A stretch of DNA of 64,000 nt, from assembly GCF_019320115.1 (NCBI RefSeq), contig NC_089587.1, positions 105,325,158-105,389,157 on the forward strand. Direction: 5' to 3'. The position numbers and the translations under genes are program-made. Origin of the DNA: Miscanthus floridulus (lineage: Eukaryota; Streptophyta; Magnoliopsida; Poales; Poaceae). Shown here piece after piece: positions 23,994 through 35,300 of the stretch (position 1 is the stretch's first letter; every line of letters begins with the position of its first letter). Below the pieces are notes generated by a model. That model ran no database searches. It was not told where the DNA came from and saw only the letters and a list, made by a program, of their open reading frames with translations.

Positions 23994-24629
23994 CTACTGT
24001 TCATGCCCCTGCAATTCCTTTTCTGCAAGCATAGCAAACTGAAACAACTGGTTGACAGTGTTAAATTCTTTATAATCAACAATGTCCTGAATCTCATGCC
24101 TCAAACCCAAATAAAAACGACAAATGGCATCTTTGTTTCCCTCCACAACACTACAGCGCATCAATCCCTTTTGGAGCTCACCATAGTAATCCTATACAGA
24201 TTTATCTCCTTGTTCTAATCGCATCAATTTCTTACTCAAGTCTCTATGATAAGGAGGAACAAAGCAATCACGCATATCTACCTTAAGTTCTTCCCATGTA
24301 CCAGGTAAAGCATCCTGTGCAGCTAACCCATTCCACCAAACAATGGCAAAATCCTTAAACTCACTAGTAGCTTGTCGAACTCTATGATGCTCAGGCACAA
24401 GGTGGGCACTAAACTTTTGTTCTACCATCATCTCCCAATCAAGATATCCCTCAGCATCATAATGACCTAAAAAAGATGGTATTGTGTACTTAATCTTAGC
24501 ATAAGGATCATCGGGTACACGGTGATTATTACCTTGATGGTGGTGGACACCACCCATACCTGTCGTGTTGCGGCGAAGACGCTGTCGTAATCTTGCTTGT
24601 CGAAAGGCTGCTCGATCTATGTTCCCAAC
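23994..24629 (-). pseudogene. CRM-like gag, C-terminal part
   Basis: Continues the gag started at 46786 on the far side of Tat-A. Visible motifs: DDPYAKIKYTIPSFLGHYDA, DWEMMVEQKFSAHLVPEHHR, ATSEFKDFAIVWWNGL, then DAICRFYLGLRHEIQDIVDY, and a stop at 23994. It is a gypsy-type gag. The zinc knuckle and the start of protease expected downstream are absent: within ~70 bp the sequence passes into the later part of protease, so an internal deletion near 23925-23990 removed them. Confidence 0.82.
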
Positions 24630-26104
24630 TGTCGGGGACCTAATACCGGGGTACCCTAGAAGGTGGAACCAATAACCACCAAACGTTAAAACCTTTTGGA
24701 TGCATAAGAGCACCGTTTCATCCCTTGTTCAAAGAACAGGAGTTTGGTTCCACCTCGCCCGACGCCTTTTGAAATAGCTCTGCCTCGCCCGAGGGCTCAG
24801 GGTTAGTCTCCGTCTCGCCCAATGCCTTTGGGGCGGGCTTGGTCTCGCCTGAGGGCCGAGGGATAGACTCCGTCTCGCCCGATGCCTTTGGGTAGCTCTG
24901 CCTTGCCCGAGGGCTCAGGGCTAATCTCCGTCTCGCCCAACGCCTTTAGGGCGAGCTCGGTCTCACCCGAGGGCTGAGGGATAGATTCTGCCTCACCCGA
25001 CCCTGGAGGGGCAGGGTCGGTCTCACCCAAGAGATAGGGATTGGTCTCCATTTCGCTCGACAGCAAGGAATGAGTCTCACCCTGCTTCACATCTAAAGAC
25101 TAGATTCATCTTACTTGACAACTTTTCCCTGTTCCCTCAAGATGATAGGTACAAGGCAAGACAAGATGTTCAGGTCAACCATGGCTCCAAGGACCATACC
25201 CTGCGCCTTGGCAGGAAAAGTACAGCCAGGGGATGATGAGATAGGTGCTTTAGACCCTTTCGGGCGCCGTAGAGCCTGAAAGGTTGTACAGATGCGTGCT
25301 CCTCGCCCTGTAGAGTTGTAGGCACCGCCTTCAGCCCTGGGACATGGAACCCGACGAAGATATATGACAACCACTACGCTCCAGAGAAGAATTTGCTATC
25401 TCCACAAATGATGGATATTCTGTCACCACGCTATGGACCCGAGGGAGTGATGCCCGCTTCCTGACCCCTCAGGTCCGCCAAGTCAGAAGGCCTTGACCAC
25501 GGCGTTACGCCAGACCCCGACCCCTCATCCCTCCGACAAAGACTCATAGAAACCAGAAGGCGTGCGGAGCAAGGCCAGGAGAGGCTAATAAGTCAAAACC
25601 ACTGTACTACAGCCCATACCCTATGTAGGGCAGCGTTCTGTAGTCAACCTGACATTCTATAGAGACATCGATAGTATTGTAGGCACTTATCTTCCTTCAC
25701 ACTCATCAGGATGAAAAACGAAGCCAGGTAGACGTGAGCCACAAGATTAGGCAAAGCCCTCATCCTTGTAAAGCCAGCCCCTTCATCTATAAAAGGGGAT
25801 GCGCTTCTCCCATCAAGGGGAGGAACTTTGGACAAAACGAGACAACACATACACAGTCAAGTTGCCACAAAGCTCTTGACCTCCTTTCAATCCTTCCGTC
25901 AGAGACTTGGGACCTATCCCTCTCTCGATCATTTATACCCCCTACTACAAACCGTTCTTGGTGCTAATAACACGAGCAGCAACAAACTAGATGTAGGGAC
26001 ATTCGGCCCGAACCAGTATAAATCTTGTGTCCTTTAGCGCACCATCTGAGCCTAACGTGCACTACCATAAATTTACTTGCCGATGCTTATACGAAACACT
26101 GACA
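24630..26104 (+). repeat. Tat-A 5' LTR
   Basis: TGTCGGGG...TGACA, 1475 bp, flanked on both sides by CCAAC (24625-24629 and 26105-26109). The region 24745-25080 consists of diverged ~60 bp tandem repeats built around CTCGCCCGAGGGCT. The apparent 95-residue minus-strand ORF there is a product of the repeats. Confidence 0.9.
25788..25795 (+). promoter_or_regulatory. LTR TATA box (Tat-A 5' LTR)
   Basis: TATAAAAG within the LTR about 315 bp from its 3' end, conserved at 46162-46169 in the other LTR. Likely core promoter for the genomic RNA. Confidence 0.65.
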
Positions 26105-26717
26105 CCAACAGCATCATGCACCATGTTTTCTGGCAAGAGACCATCGGTGTTGCTGTCGAAGACATCATTGTTGTTGACCGCCACCGATGTTTCCAACTCA
26201 GTAACCTTGTCAGTTAGTGTGGAAATTCGTTTGTCCAATCTCTCCATGTTGTTGACAATGTTGAGTTCAATGAGTGCGTTAGTGACGGCCTTCCTGATGG
26301 CCTCATTCATCCTTTTTTGGGCATCCTCTAAAATAGCTTGTAGTTGCTCTTGGCTGACACACTTGTTGAAACCCTTAGGATTGTTATCTCCAGTTTGATC
26401 ACCTCCTGCCATTGTAAACACAAAAATAGGAACAAACGGTGAAAGTTATCCCTACCAAATGACTACGTGGTTGCACTGGTGTCACTTTTCATAGCAAGTG
26501 GAAGCATCTTACCAAGCTCTTATAAAGTTCTTACCAACGCAAGAGTGGGCGGTACAACCAGCAGCTGGTTCGTGATACTTGTGAGGCAGTGGTACCGAGA
26601 TTGCAAAGCCCTTTTTCTGTACTGATCTGAAGAATTTGTGGAGCTTGGAAGGCAAACAAAGAGTAATATGTATATCTGGCACACAAGTCAGTAATAGAAA
26701 GTAATGCTGAATTATAG
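26105..26717 (-). pseudogene. Duplicated CRM-like gag start and leader between Tat-A LTR and primer site
   Basis: About 96% similar by eye to 46479-47089. On the minus strand it encodes the CRM-like gag N-terminus (MAGGDQTGDNNPKGF, then LQAILEDAQKRMNEAIRKA), starting at about 26412. It begins with CCAAC, like the true right flank of Tat-A, and ends at a TAG (26715-26717) that is shared microhomology with the LTR sequence following. It is flank sequence of Tat-A appearing inside Tat-A. Confidence 0.85.
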
Positions 26718-26784
26718 CACACCATCCGAGCCTAACGCGCACAACCATAAATTTACTTGCCAGTGCTTGTATGAAATACCGACA
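26718..26784 (+). repeat. Second copy of the Tat-A LTR 3' end
   Basis: Matches the last ~67 bp of both full LTRs (ACCATCCGAGCCTAACGCGC ... ACCGACA) and leads directly into the primer site. Only this tail is present; the rest of the LTR is upstream of the 613 bp CRM-like segment. Confidence 0.88.
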
Positions 26785-26785
26785 G

Positions 26786-26803
26786 TTGGCGCACCAGGTA
26801 GGG
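26786..26803 (+). other. Primer binding site of Tat-A
   Basis: TTGGCGCACCAGGTAGGG follows the LTR end directly. Primer sites starting TGGCGC and continuing CCAGGTAGGGG are familiar in grass Tat elements. I do not assign the tRNA with certainty. Confidence 0.7.
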
Positions 26804-26832
26804 GAGCTTGCGTGTTCTAGAAAAGGCCTCGG

Positions 26833-28640
26833 ATGGACACCCACGCAATCAGCTGGGCCTCGGGCGCACACGTGCATTTTGGCGACCTAGATTTCATCAT
26901 CACACTAGGAGAGCTGGCGCTGACTCACACAGTCGCCCCATCTCTCTCTTCCATCAACCTCAGCCGTCTTAGGCTTGGGGGATGTCCGGGCAACTCCCTT
27001 GGACCCCAGTCATCAAGGGAGGCCTCTCACAATGCCACCCTGGGTCCGGAAGGGCCCATACGGAGCGCCACAACAGCGTTTCCATTCGGTCTCCGCAACG
27101 CTACGGCGACCACTAGCCACCTTCTAGCGCTACATATGGTTCAGTCACCCACGGACATCGAGTTCGTGGGGGCAATTGAGCATGATATGGAGACCCTCTA
27201 CGAGCTCCTTAACAAGGAGCCAGGATCATTCTCTAGCTCAGATTCCAGTAGGGGGAGCCACCACCCTTCCTAGGAATGCTTCATGACGCAGACCCTCGAG
27301 GGTCATGTCGAAAGTGTCTCTAGGGAAGAGGTCACCCCTACAAACAACCCTGACGGCGGATCTGGGGAAGTGACTGTAGCCCCATCTTGCCTAAGGATGG
27401 AGCAGCTGAGGGCCCATCAGCAAGAGATCGATGAGGCCAGACAAGGGCTCGTCCGGGAGTACGCGGACATCAATCGCAAGATTGAACGCCGCAAAGACGG
27501 GGGACGCGCGCGCTCCACGGCCGCACCGTACACCAAAGGATCCTCACCAACGATGGGACCCTTCCTCACTTTGCTCGAGCTATCCAGAACATCACCACAG
27601 CACCCGCCTTGCTGCATGGCCTTCCGGAGGCCGCGACGTCCGAGGATCGCCGCGCCCGTCGAGAAATTCACACGTTGCTCGAGCATGCGGCGGCGCAGCA
27701 GGCGGAAAGTTCGTTGTCTCGACGACGTGAACCCAACACCAGCCAGTGCACGCCCTCAGTGCATCCCACCAGGGACGTGTCCGTTCACCAAACACCACCA
27801 GCCGGCAGGCAGCCCTCCGCCATCCCAGTACATCAATGCCTCGGCCATGGCAACGACGTACGCAACATCATCGACGCTCGGAAACGCGCCCATGGCGATG
27901 ATGGAGAAGCAGCACGCCGCGGCTACCATCCCCGACGTGGCGGATGCTACGACAGCAACGAAGATCGAAGCCCAAGCCCCGGCCTGCCAGGTCCTCAGGC
28001 CTTCAATCGGCACATCCTCAACGCCGCGTTCCCCCTAAGGTATCGACCGCCTACCAACATCCCTAAATATTCTGGCGAAACAAATCCCGGGCTTTGGCTC
28101 GAAGACTATCGGCTTGCATGTCAGGTCGGTGGTGCGAGTGATGACAATTTCATTATTCGCAATCTCCCGCTGTTCTTGGTCGATTCGGCGTGAGCATGGC
28201 TGGAGCACCTACCGTCCAATGCTATTTAGAGTTGGGCGGATCTGACGGAGATCTTCATGGGCAACTTCCAGGGCACGTACAAACACCCTGGAAACCCATG
28301 GGACCTTAAGAACTGCCACCAGAAGGACGACGAAACCCTTCGCGGGTACATTTGGCGCTTCTCTCGGTAGTGCAACGAGCTCCCTAACGTTGCCAACGCC
28401 GACGTGATAGGAGCCTTTCTGTCTGGAACAACCTGTGAATCCCTGGTCCACAAGCCAGGACGCAGGGGGCCCGTAGACTACCAAGGAACTCCTAGACATC
28501 GCCACTAGTCATGCCTCTGGAGAGGAGGCGGTCGGAGCCATCTTTGATTGCTCCGATGGAAAGATAAGGCGGGACGAGGACGCCGGCGAAGGTGCCTCCA
28601 ACCGTCCCATCAAAAGGAAAAATAAGAAGCAACGGCGCTA
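26833..28640 (+). pseudogene. Tat-A gag, broken
   Basis: Starts at an ATG 29 bp after the primer site. An N-terminal region of low complexity with no known domain (26833-27540) runs through a TAG near 27271 and then a frameshift near 27540. The capsid core follows at about 28020-28500: IPKYSGETNPGLWLEDYRLA, then LEHLPSNAI, WADLTEIFMGNFQGTYKHPG, DETLRGYIWRFS. Stops within the core (TGA near 28190, TAG near 28226 and 28369) and another frame change near 28470 precede a Lys-rich end (RPIKRKNKKQRR). This is the usual Tat gag layout without a clear zinc knuckle. Confidence 0.8.
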
Positions 28641-31600
28641 CAACTCGCTCATGGCCGCTACGGCCTCATGCGCAAATACTTGGCCAGGGGCCTTAACAAA
28701 GGGGAGCAGGGGAAGGAGCCTGTTCCCACCACAGACGACGCAGAGGAGAAGGACGACGCCTTCCCAATGCCGACCGGCGCCCTCATGATCTTTGGAGGAT
28801 CGACGGTCTACGACTCCAAGCGTCGCTAGAAACTCGCGCGCCGCGAAGTCTATATAGCCGAACCGGCCACGCCAGCCTTCCTCCGGTGGTCGGAATCCGC
28901 CATAACCTTTGACCAGACCGACCATCCAGATGTCATCCCACACCCGGGAAGGTACCTGCTTGTCGTCGATCCGATCGTCGGACCAAAGCGGCTCACAAAA
29001 GTACTGATGGACGGAGGCAGCGGCCTCAACATCATGTACGCCAAAACTCTCGACGAGATGGGCGACAATCGAACGAACCTCCACCCCATTCGAGCGCCTT
29101 TCCATGGTGTCGTGCCTGGTAGGCAAGCCATGCCACTAGGGCAGATCGACCTGCCCGTCACTTTTGGGGATCGGTCCAATTACCGGACTGAGACCCTCAC
29201 CTTCGACATAGTGGGGTTCCCGGGGACTTTCCACGCCATTTTGGGACGACCATGCTACGCGACGTTCATGGCCGTACCCAATTATATGTACCTTAAGCTG
29301 AAGATGCCGGGCCCCCGCGGGGTCATTACCATCGACACCTCCTTCCAGCGTGCTTATGAGTGCGAGGTCGAATGCTGCGGACATGCATCCGCAGTCATCG
29401 CCTCTGAAGAACTCACCACCCTCAGGGAAGAGGTCGTTGAAGAGGCACCTGATGCAAAGAAATCAACCGGGTCGTTCGAATCAGCAGAAGGCTCTAGGGA
29501 GGTCCTCTTGGACCCCAGTAGCTCCGAGGGCAAAAAAGTCCATATCAGGACCGCGCTCTCTTCCGAATAGGAAAGCGCGCTCGTCGACTTCCTCCGTGAC
29601 AACAAAGACATCTTTGCGTGGAAGCCCTCAGATATGCCGGGCATCCCGAGGGAGGTCGCCGAGCATACTCTCCAGATCTTCCCAGGCTCCAAGCCGGTAA
29701 AGCAACGCCTACGCCGCTTCGATGAGGAGAAACGCAGGGCCATCGGTGAGGAGATAGCCAAACTACTGGCCGCATGATTCATTAAGGAAGTATACCACCC
29801 AGAGTGGTTGGCGAATCCCGTTCTTGTGCGAAAAAAGAGCAGGAAATGGAGAATGTGTGTCGATTATACCGGCCTCAACAAAGCGTGTCCAAAGGATCTG
29901 TTTCCTTTGCCACGAATAGACCAAATAGTCGATTCCACCTTAGGGTGCGAAACCCTCTGCTTCCTTGATGCATACTCCGGTTACCACCAAATCGCGATGA
30001 AAGAGTCCGACTAGCTCGCGACATCTTTTATCACCCCCTTCGGATTGTTTTGTTACATTTCAATGCCTTTCGGTCTGAAGAATGCTGGGGCAACGTACCA
30101 ACGCTGTATGCTCAGTTGCTTCAGAGACCTCATCAGGCGAACTGTTGAGGCCTATGTCGATGACATCATAGTCAAATCCAAATGAGCTGACCACCTTATT
30201 GCCGACCTTGAGCAAACCTTTGTGAAACTCCGAGCAAACGGCATCAAACTCAATCCCGAAAAATGTGTTTTTGGGGTCCCGAAGGGCATGCTGCTCGGCT
30301 TCATCGTCTCCGAGTGTGGCATCGAAGCTAACCCAGAGAAAATATTAGCCATCGCAAGGATGGGCCCGATTCAAAATGTAAAGGGGGTTCAGTGGATCAC
30401 AGGGTGCCTTGCCACCCTTAGCCAATTCATTTCATGCCTCGGCAAATGAGGACTCCCCCTTTATCAACTCCTGAAGAAATCTGACCGCTTCGAGTGGACA
30501 GCCGAGGCTTAGGAGGCGCTTGACATGGTTAAGCAATTTTTAACTAAACCTCCGATCCTAGTTCCTCCATGCAATGGAGAATCCCTCCTACTGTATATAT
30601 TGGCCACCACCCAAGTAGTCAGCTCTGCCTTAGTGGTAGAACGAGAGGAAGAGGGGCACGCTTTCAAGATACAGCGCCCTATATATTTCATCAACGAGGT
30701 GTTATCCGACTCCAAAACCCGCTACTCCCAAATCCAGAAACTCCTCTACACCGTCCTCATCACAAAAAGGAAGCTATGCCACTACTTCGAGTCACACCCC
30801 ATGATAGTAGTGACGTCGTTCCCCTCGGCAAGGACGTCCGTAGCCATGACGCTACGGGAAGAACCGCAAAGTGGGCACTCGAGCTGATGGATCAGGGCAT
30901 TTCTTATACCCCCTGAACGGTGATCAAATCCCAGGTACTAGCTGACTTCATCGCGGAGTGGACCGAGGTTCAGATGCCACCGGCGGCCGTCGATCAAGAG
31001 TACTGGACAATGTACTTTGATGGATCGCTGATGAAGAAAGGCACCGGGGCAGGACTAGTTTTTGTATCTCCCCTCGGGGTCCACATGAGGTACATGGTTT
31101 GGCTTCATTTCCCCTCATCAAACAATACTACAGAATACGAAGCGCTCGTCAATGGCCTACGAATCGCCATCGAACTAGGTATCCGACGCCTCAACATCAG
31201 GGGCGACTCTCAGCTGGTCGTCAACCAGGTCATGAAAGAGTCATGCTGCCACGACACCAAGATGGAGGCATACTGTCAAGAGGTCCGACGGCTGGAGGAC
31301 AAGTTTGACGGCCTCGAACTCAATCACATCCCAAGGCGCCTCAATGAAGTAGTCGACATGCTTGCGAAAGTAGCGTCCGGTCGAGAGCCAGTCCCGGCAG
31401 GTGTCTTTGCCAGCGACCAACAAAAACCCTCGTTACGCTACACGGGGTCGGAACAAGCCAACGGTGGCCCATCTAGTCCAACCCTAGGGGCCGATCCTCC
31501 AACTGCATCGCTCGACCCCAAGGTCATGGAGCTTGAAGAGGACGCAGCAGCAGAGTCTGACCCTCCCGATGACTGGAGAACGCTTTACCTCGACTACCTC

Positions 31601-32318
31601 CTCCACGACATACTACCGGTAGACAAGACGGAAGCCCGACGGCTCGCACGACGCGCCAAGTCCTTCGTTCTTGTAGAGGGCAAACTCTACAAACGGAAGT
31701 CACATCGGGATTCTACAACTCTGTATCCCTGGCGAACAGGTAAAACTCCTGCTGGGCGACATCCATGGTGGAGTCTATGGTCATCATGCCGCACCAAGAA
31801 CTTTGGTTGGAAATGCATTCCGACAAGGTTTCTACTGGCCCACCGCAGTAGCCAATGCCGAGCAAATTATACACACCTGTGAAGGGTGCCAGTACTACGC
31901 TCGGCAAACACACCTCCCGGCCCAGGCTCTCCAGATGATCCCCATCACATGGCCCTTCGCGGTCTAGAGGCTCGACCTAGTTGGGCCACTCAAAAAGGCG
32001 CCCGGGGGCTTCACCCACCTGCTTGTCACCATAGACAAGTTTACAAAATGGATTGAAGCTCGACCAATATCCACGATCAAATCCGAGCAAGCGGTGCTGT
32101 TCTTCCTTGACATCACCCATCGTTTTGGAGTACCGAACTCCATCATCACAGACAATGGCACGCAGTTCACCGGTAGGAAATTCGTTCGATTCTGTGATGA
32201 ACAACACACAGCCGTCGCACACCCCCAGACGAATGGGCAGGTCGAGCGCGCAAACGGCATGCTCCTTCAAGGCCTCAAACCCAGAATTTTCAACCGATTG
32301 AACAAGTTCGGCGCACGC
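28641..32318 (+). pseudogene. Tat-A pol, 5' part: protease, RT, two RNase H domains, integrase (interrupted)
   Basis: Protease: LMDGGSGLNIMYAKTLDEMG (29007), with DGG in place of the common DSG, as in many Tat elements, and FHAILGRPCYATFM. RT: WRMCVDYTGLNKACPKD, DAYSGYHQI and catalytic AYVDDIIVKSK (30148-30180). First RNase H: about 30540-30890, decayed. Second, archaeal-type RNase H: MYFDGSLMKKGTGAGLV (about 31012), TEYEALVNGLRIAI, RGDSQLVVNQV, the Tat hallmark. Integrase: zinc finger ending HTCEGCQYYARQ, core with DLVGPLKKAPGG, ITDNGTQFTGRKF and AHPQTNGQVERAN. Stops include TAG at 29568 and 30013, TGA near 30183 and 30448, and TAG near 31966. The frame is cut at 32318 by the solo LTR. Confidence 0.9.
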
Positions 32319-35300
32319 TGTAACACCCTAGGTGTTTGCCACTAGTTAAGCAATGGGTTTGAGCTCAAACATGGCATGTTAAGTGATGATGATGATGTCA
32401 AGGTCAAACCTATGGAAATGAGCCCCAACCTAAACTTGGATATTGCACCCTTGCTTTACATATAGGCCCTTTTCAAGATATATGCTTGGCTGGTATTATT
32501 GGAATATCTTCATGTGTATCACATCAATACCCATCTATATTGATCCATGGAAAAGTTTTGTGAAGTTTGGAATCAAGAAGTCACATGAAATGACGAGTTA
32601 TGTCCTTGCTTGAATTATTTTATAAAGTGAATGGAATTCTCGATCGTCAACCAAACCTTGCAACCATGCCCAAATGACTCTAGATGAACTCTACAACAAA
32701 AGTCATAAAAGGTTCATGTTGAGCAAATGCCAAGAAAATGCTCCAATGGATCACAAAGGATAATTTAAGCTTTATCGTGGTCCTTCTTTGGTCAAAGTAG
32801 AACTATAGCTTCTGCACCTGTTTTGAAGTTGGACATTAAATAAAAGTTGAAGCTCATGTTATGTAGAAGAAACTTTGTTTTTGGAGTATACCATGGATCG
32901 GCTCGGAACCAAGTCTAGAAGTGGCTCAAATTTGGAACCTGCTGCTGATTTCAGCACTTAGAAATATTCTAAGTCTAGAAATTCATCGACATCGGCATTG
33001 ACGTCTCGCGTTCTCCAAATTTTGTTAAGCAACTCGATTTGGTCCAAAGATAAAAGTTGGAGCTAAGTTCATGGAGAAGATCATGTAAAAAGATGGCACT
33101 CGTTGGACCTTGTCTTGACCATCGATTTTTGGAGTTTGTTAATCGTTGTCAATGCATTGACAATGCCACTTTGGAGACTAAATTAGCCACTGTTATGTTG
33201 CTCAAATGACTGGAGTGCCTTAATGAAAAATGTAGAGCAGGCCGAGGTGAACAAACTTTATTTTTGGCCCAAGGTCTGATTCAGCCTGGAAGTGGCCCAA
33301 ATCAGCTCCCCACCTCGCCCTCACCGACGCTCGCCACGTGCTCGACGGTTTGCCTGCGTGGCCGCCATGCACCGAGTGCGCTCCGCCATGGCCGACGCAC
33401 GTCCCACCTCAGTGCCGCGCGCCTCCTTGTGCCCTGCTCCTCCATAACACGTGCCAGAGCTGCCCCATGCCTTCCCCCACTCGCTTTGCCGCTCCCCACT
33501 CGCTTTGCAGCTCGCGCCCAGCGCCGGGGCCGCCATGGCCGGCTGGCCGAACTTGCCACCACAGCGTCCCTGCTGCCCCGAGCTCCTTCGTGTTCCCCCG
33601 TGTGCGCCACCGGCTCCGCCAACCACTCCTCGTTCTCGCACGCTCCTTCGTCGAGCCAACCCAGGCCAGGAGGCCGGAGGACCGCCACCGCCACCGCTGC
33701 ATGCCGCCACCGTGCGTGGCCAGTGAAGCACGGTCCGTCTCCCGGCCATCCGCGGCAACCTTAGGGTGCGCGTGGACCACCTGGTTCTCCCCCGCCATTC
33801 CTACACCGACGACATGCCTTCTCCGGCCGGCGACGACAAGCTCCGGCGCATCCTCTGCTCCAAATCCCATCAAGGACCTCGCGCAACAATTCGACAAAAG
33901 GAGAGGGCCTTTCTGCAGAACCTGTGACTCATGTGAATAGTGCCATAAGGACTGGTTTGTAATTATTTTGCAGGAACTTTGGAAATTCATAGTAAATCGT
34001 AGAAAATTCGTAAAATAGTAAATGAGGACTTTTTGGAATCCTTGTGAAATTCTCTATGCACTAGATCTATAATATGTCAGGTTTTAGTTTACAGTTTTAG
34101 CTATAAAAATGGATTTGTGCAGTTAGGGTTTGAATGCTAGTCTTATTTGTTTTTTTTTATAACTGCAGTTGTTGTGCTCAAATAATTGTGAAATTTTTGT
34201 GGAATGCTACTAAGGTTATTCTTGATGTCTGGTAAAAATTTCAATATTTTAGGATTGATAGTTTAAGAGTTATAAAATAACAAATGCCCTGTTTTGATTT
34301 GCTCCTATTCTGAATAGGACTGCATGTTTGAATTAATTGGCTTAGTTAAGTTATGAATCATGACTTTATGAAAATACATGAGTTGTAGTACTTTTATTAA
34401 TCTTTTCAAAAAGCTAAATATCATGATTTTTGGTTAAGTAGATCTTGAGTTATACTTGCTTAGATCTTTGTGGCTGTTTCTGCCCAAAACCAGAGAGGGT
34501 TTCCTTGTTCTTATTGTGGGGCCTTCTTAGTAGTAGAATTAGCTTTAGGTGTTTACAACAAAGTTGTTTAGAATTTGCTAAGATTTCTAAAAAGTCTAGA
34601 ACCACATTTATTGGACATGCATAACTCCATTTATAGCTGTTTAAAGTGGCATGTCAGTTTCTATCTATGTTTTGAACAGAGATGCAATTATGGGATTAAT
34701 TGACCCTACTAACTGTAGAATCATCTTAATATGAGAATAATAAAGTTGTAGGTAACTTCCTAAGATTTTCAAAAAGTTATGGTTCATGTTTGTTGGAGGT
34801 CTAGAACTCCAGTTATGTTTCTCTGAAGTTTCTATCAGTTTTCTATACCATTGCTGTTGGGCTGCATTTGCAGTTTTGCTTGTGCAATCATTTTCGTGGT
34901 GTAAATGATGTTTGCTATGGTTGTAGTGAATACAAAAGTTGTAGCAACTTTCATAATCTTGCTTGTGTTCAAATTGTAAGACCATAGGCCTGATAGTTTA
35001 GGAGTTACATGACTTTTAAGTCTTTGGTCAGGTTTTAATTGTATTCTGAGCAGATCTGAAAGATGCTAGTGTTTGATCTAGTTAGGATTTGAATCACACC
35101 TAGATGATAATAAGAAAGTTGTATATAATTCATGTATCTATCTTTTGTTAAAATTTGGTGTCATTTGGCCAAGTAGTTTGTGAGTTATGCCTATTTAAAG
35201 TTGGGTTACAGAATGGATTACTCTCTGTCTTGTTTAGACCAGTTTCTGTAAATGGGTATATTTGACTTAGTTAACTTGAGAATCATGCTAAGATGATTAA

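Noticed and set aside
24630..26104. A simple solo LTR at the CRM-like gag, since CCAAC flanks it on both sides
   Set aside because: The same CCAAC also follows the distant LTR at 46478, and Tat-A internal sequence joins to a second LTR tail, so one Tat-A insertion with a rearranged 5' end explains both.
26833..27273. A separate small gene before Tat-A gag
   Set aside because: In frame with the following block across one TAG and located where Tat gag starts; treated as the gag N-terminus.
33264..33990. Long ORFs on both strands in the solo LTR (also 52893-53504)
   Set aside because: Same GC-rich island effect; no domain, both strands open, inside a solo LTR.
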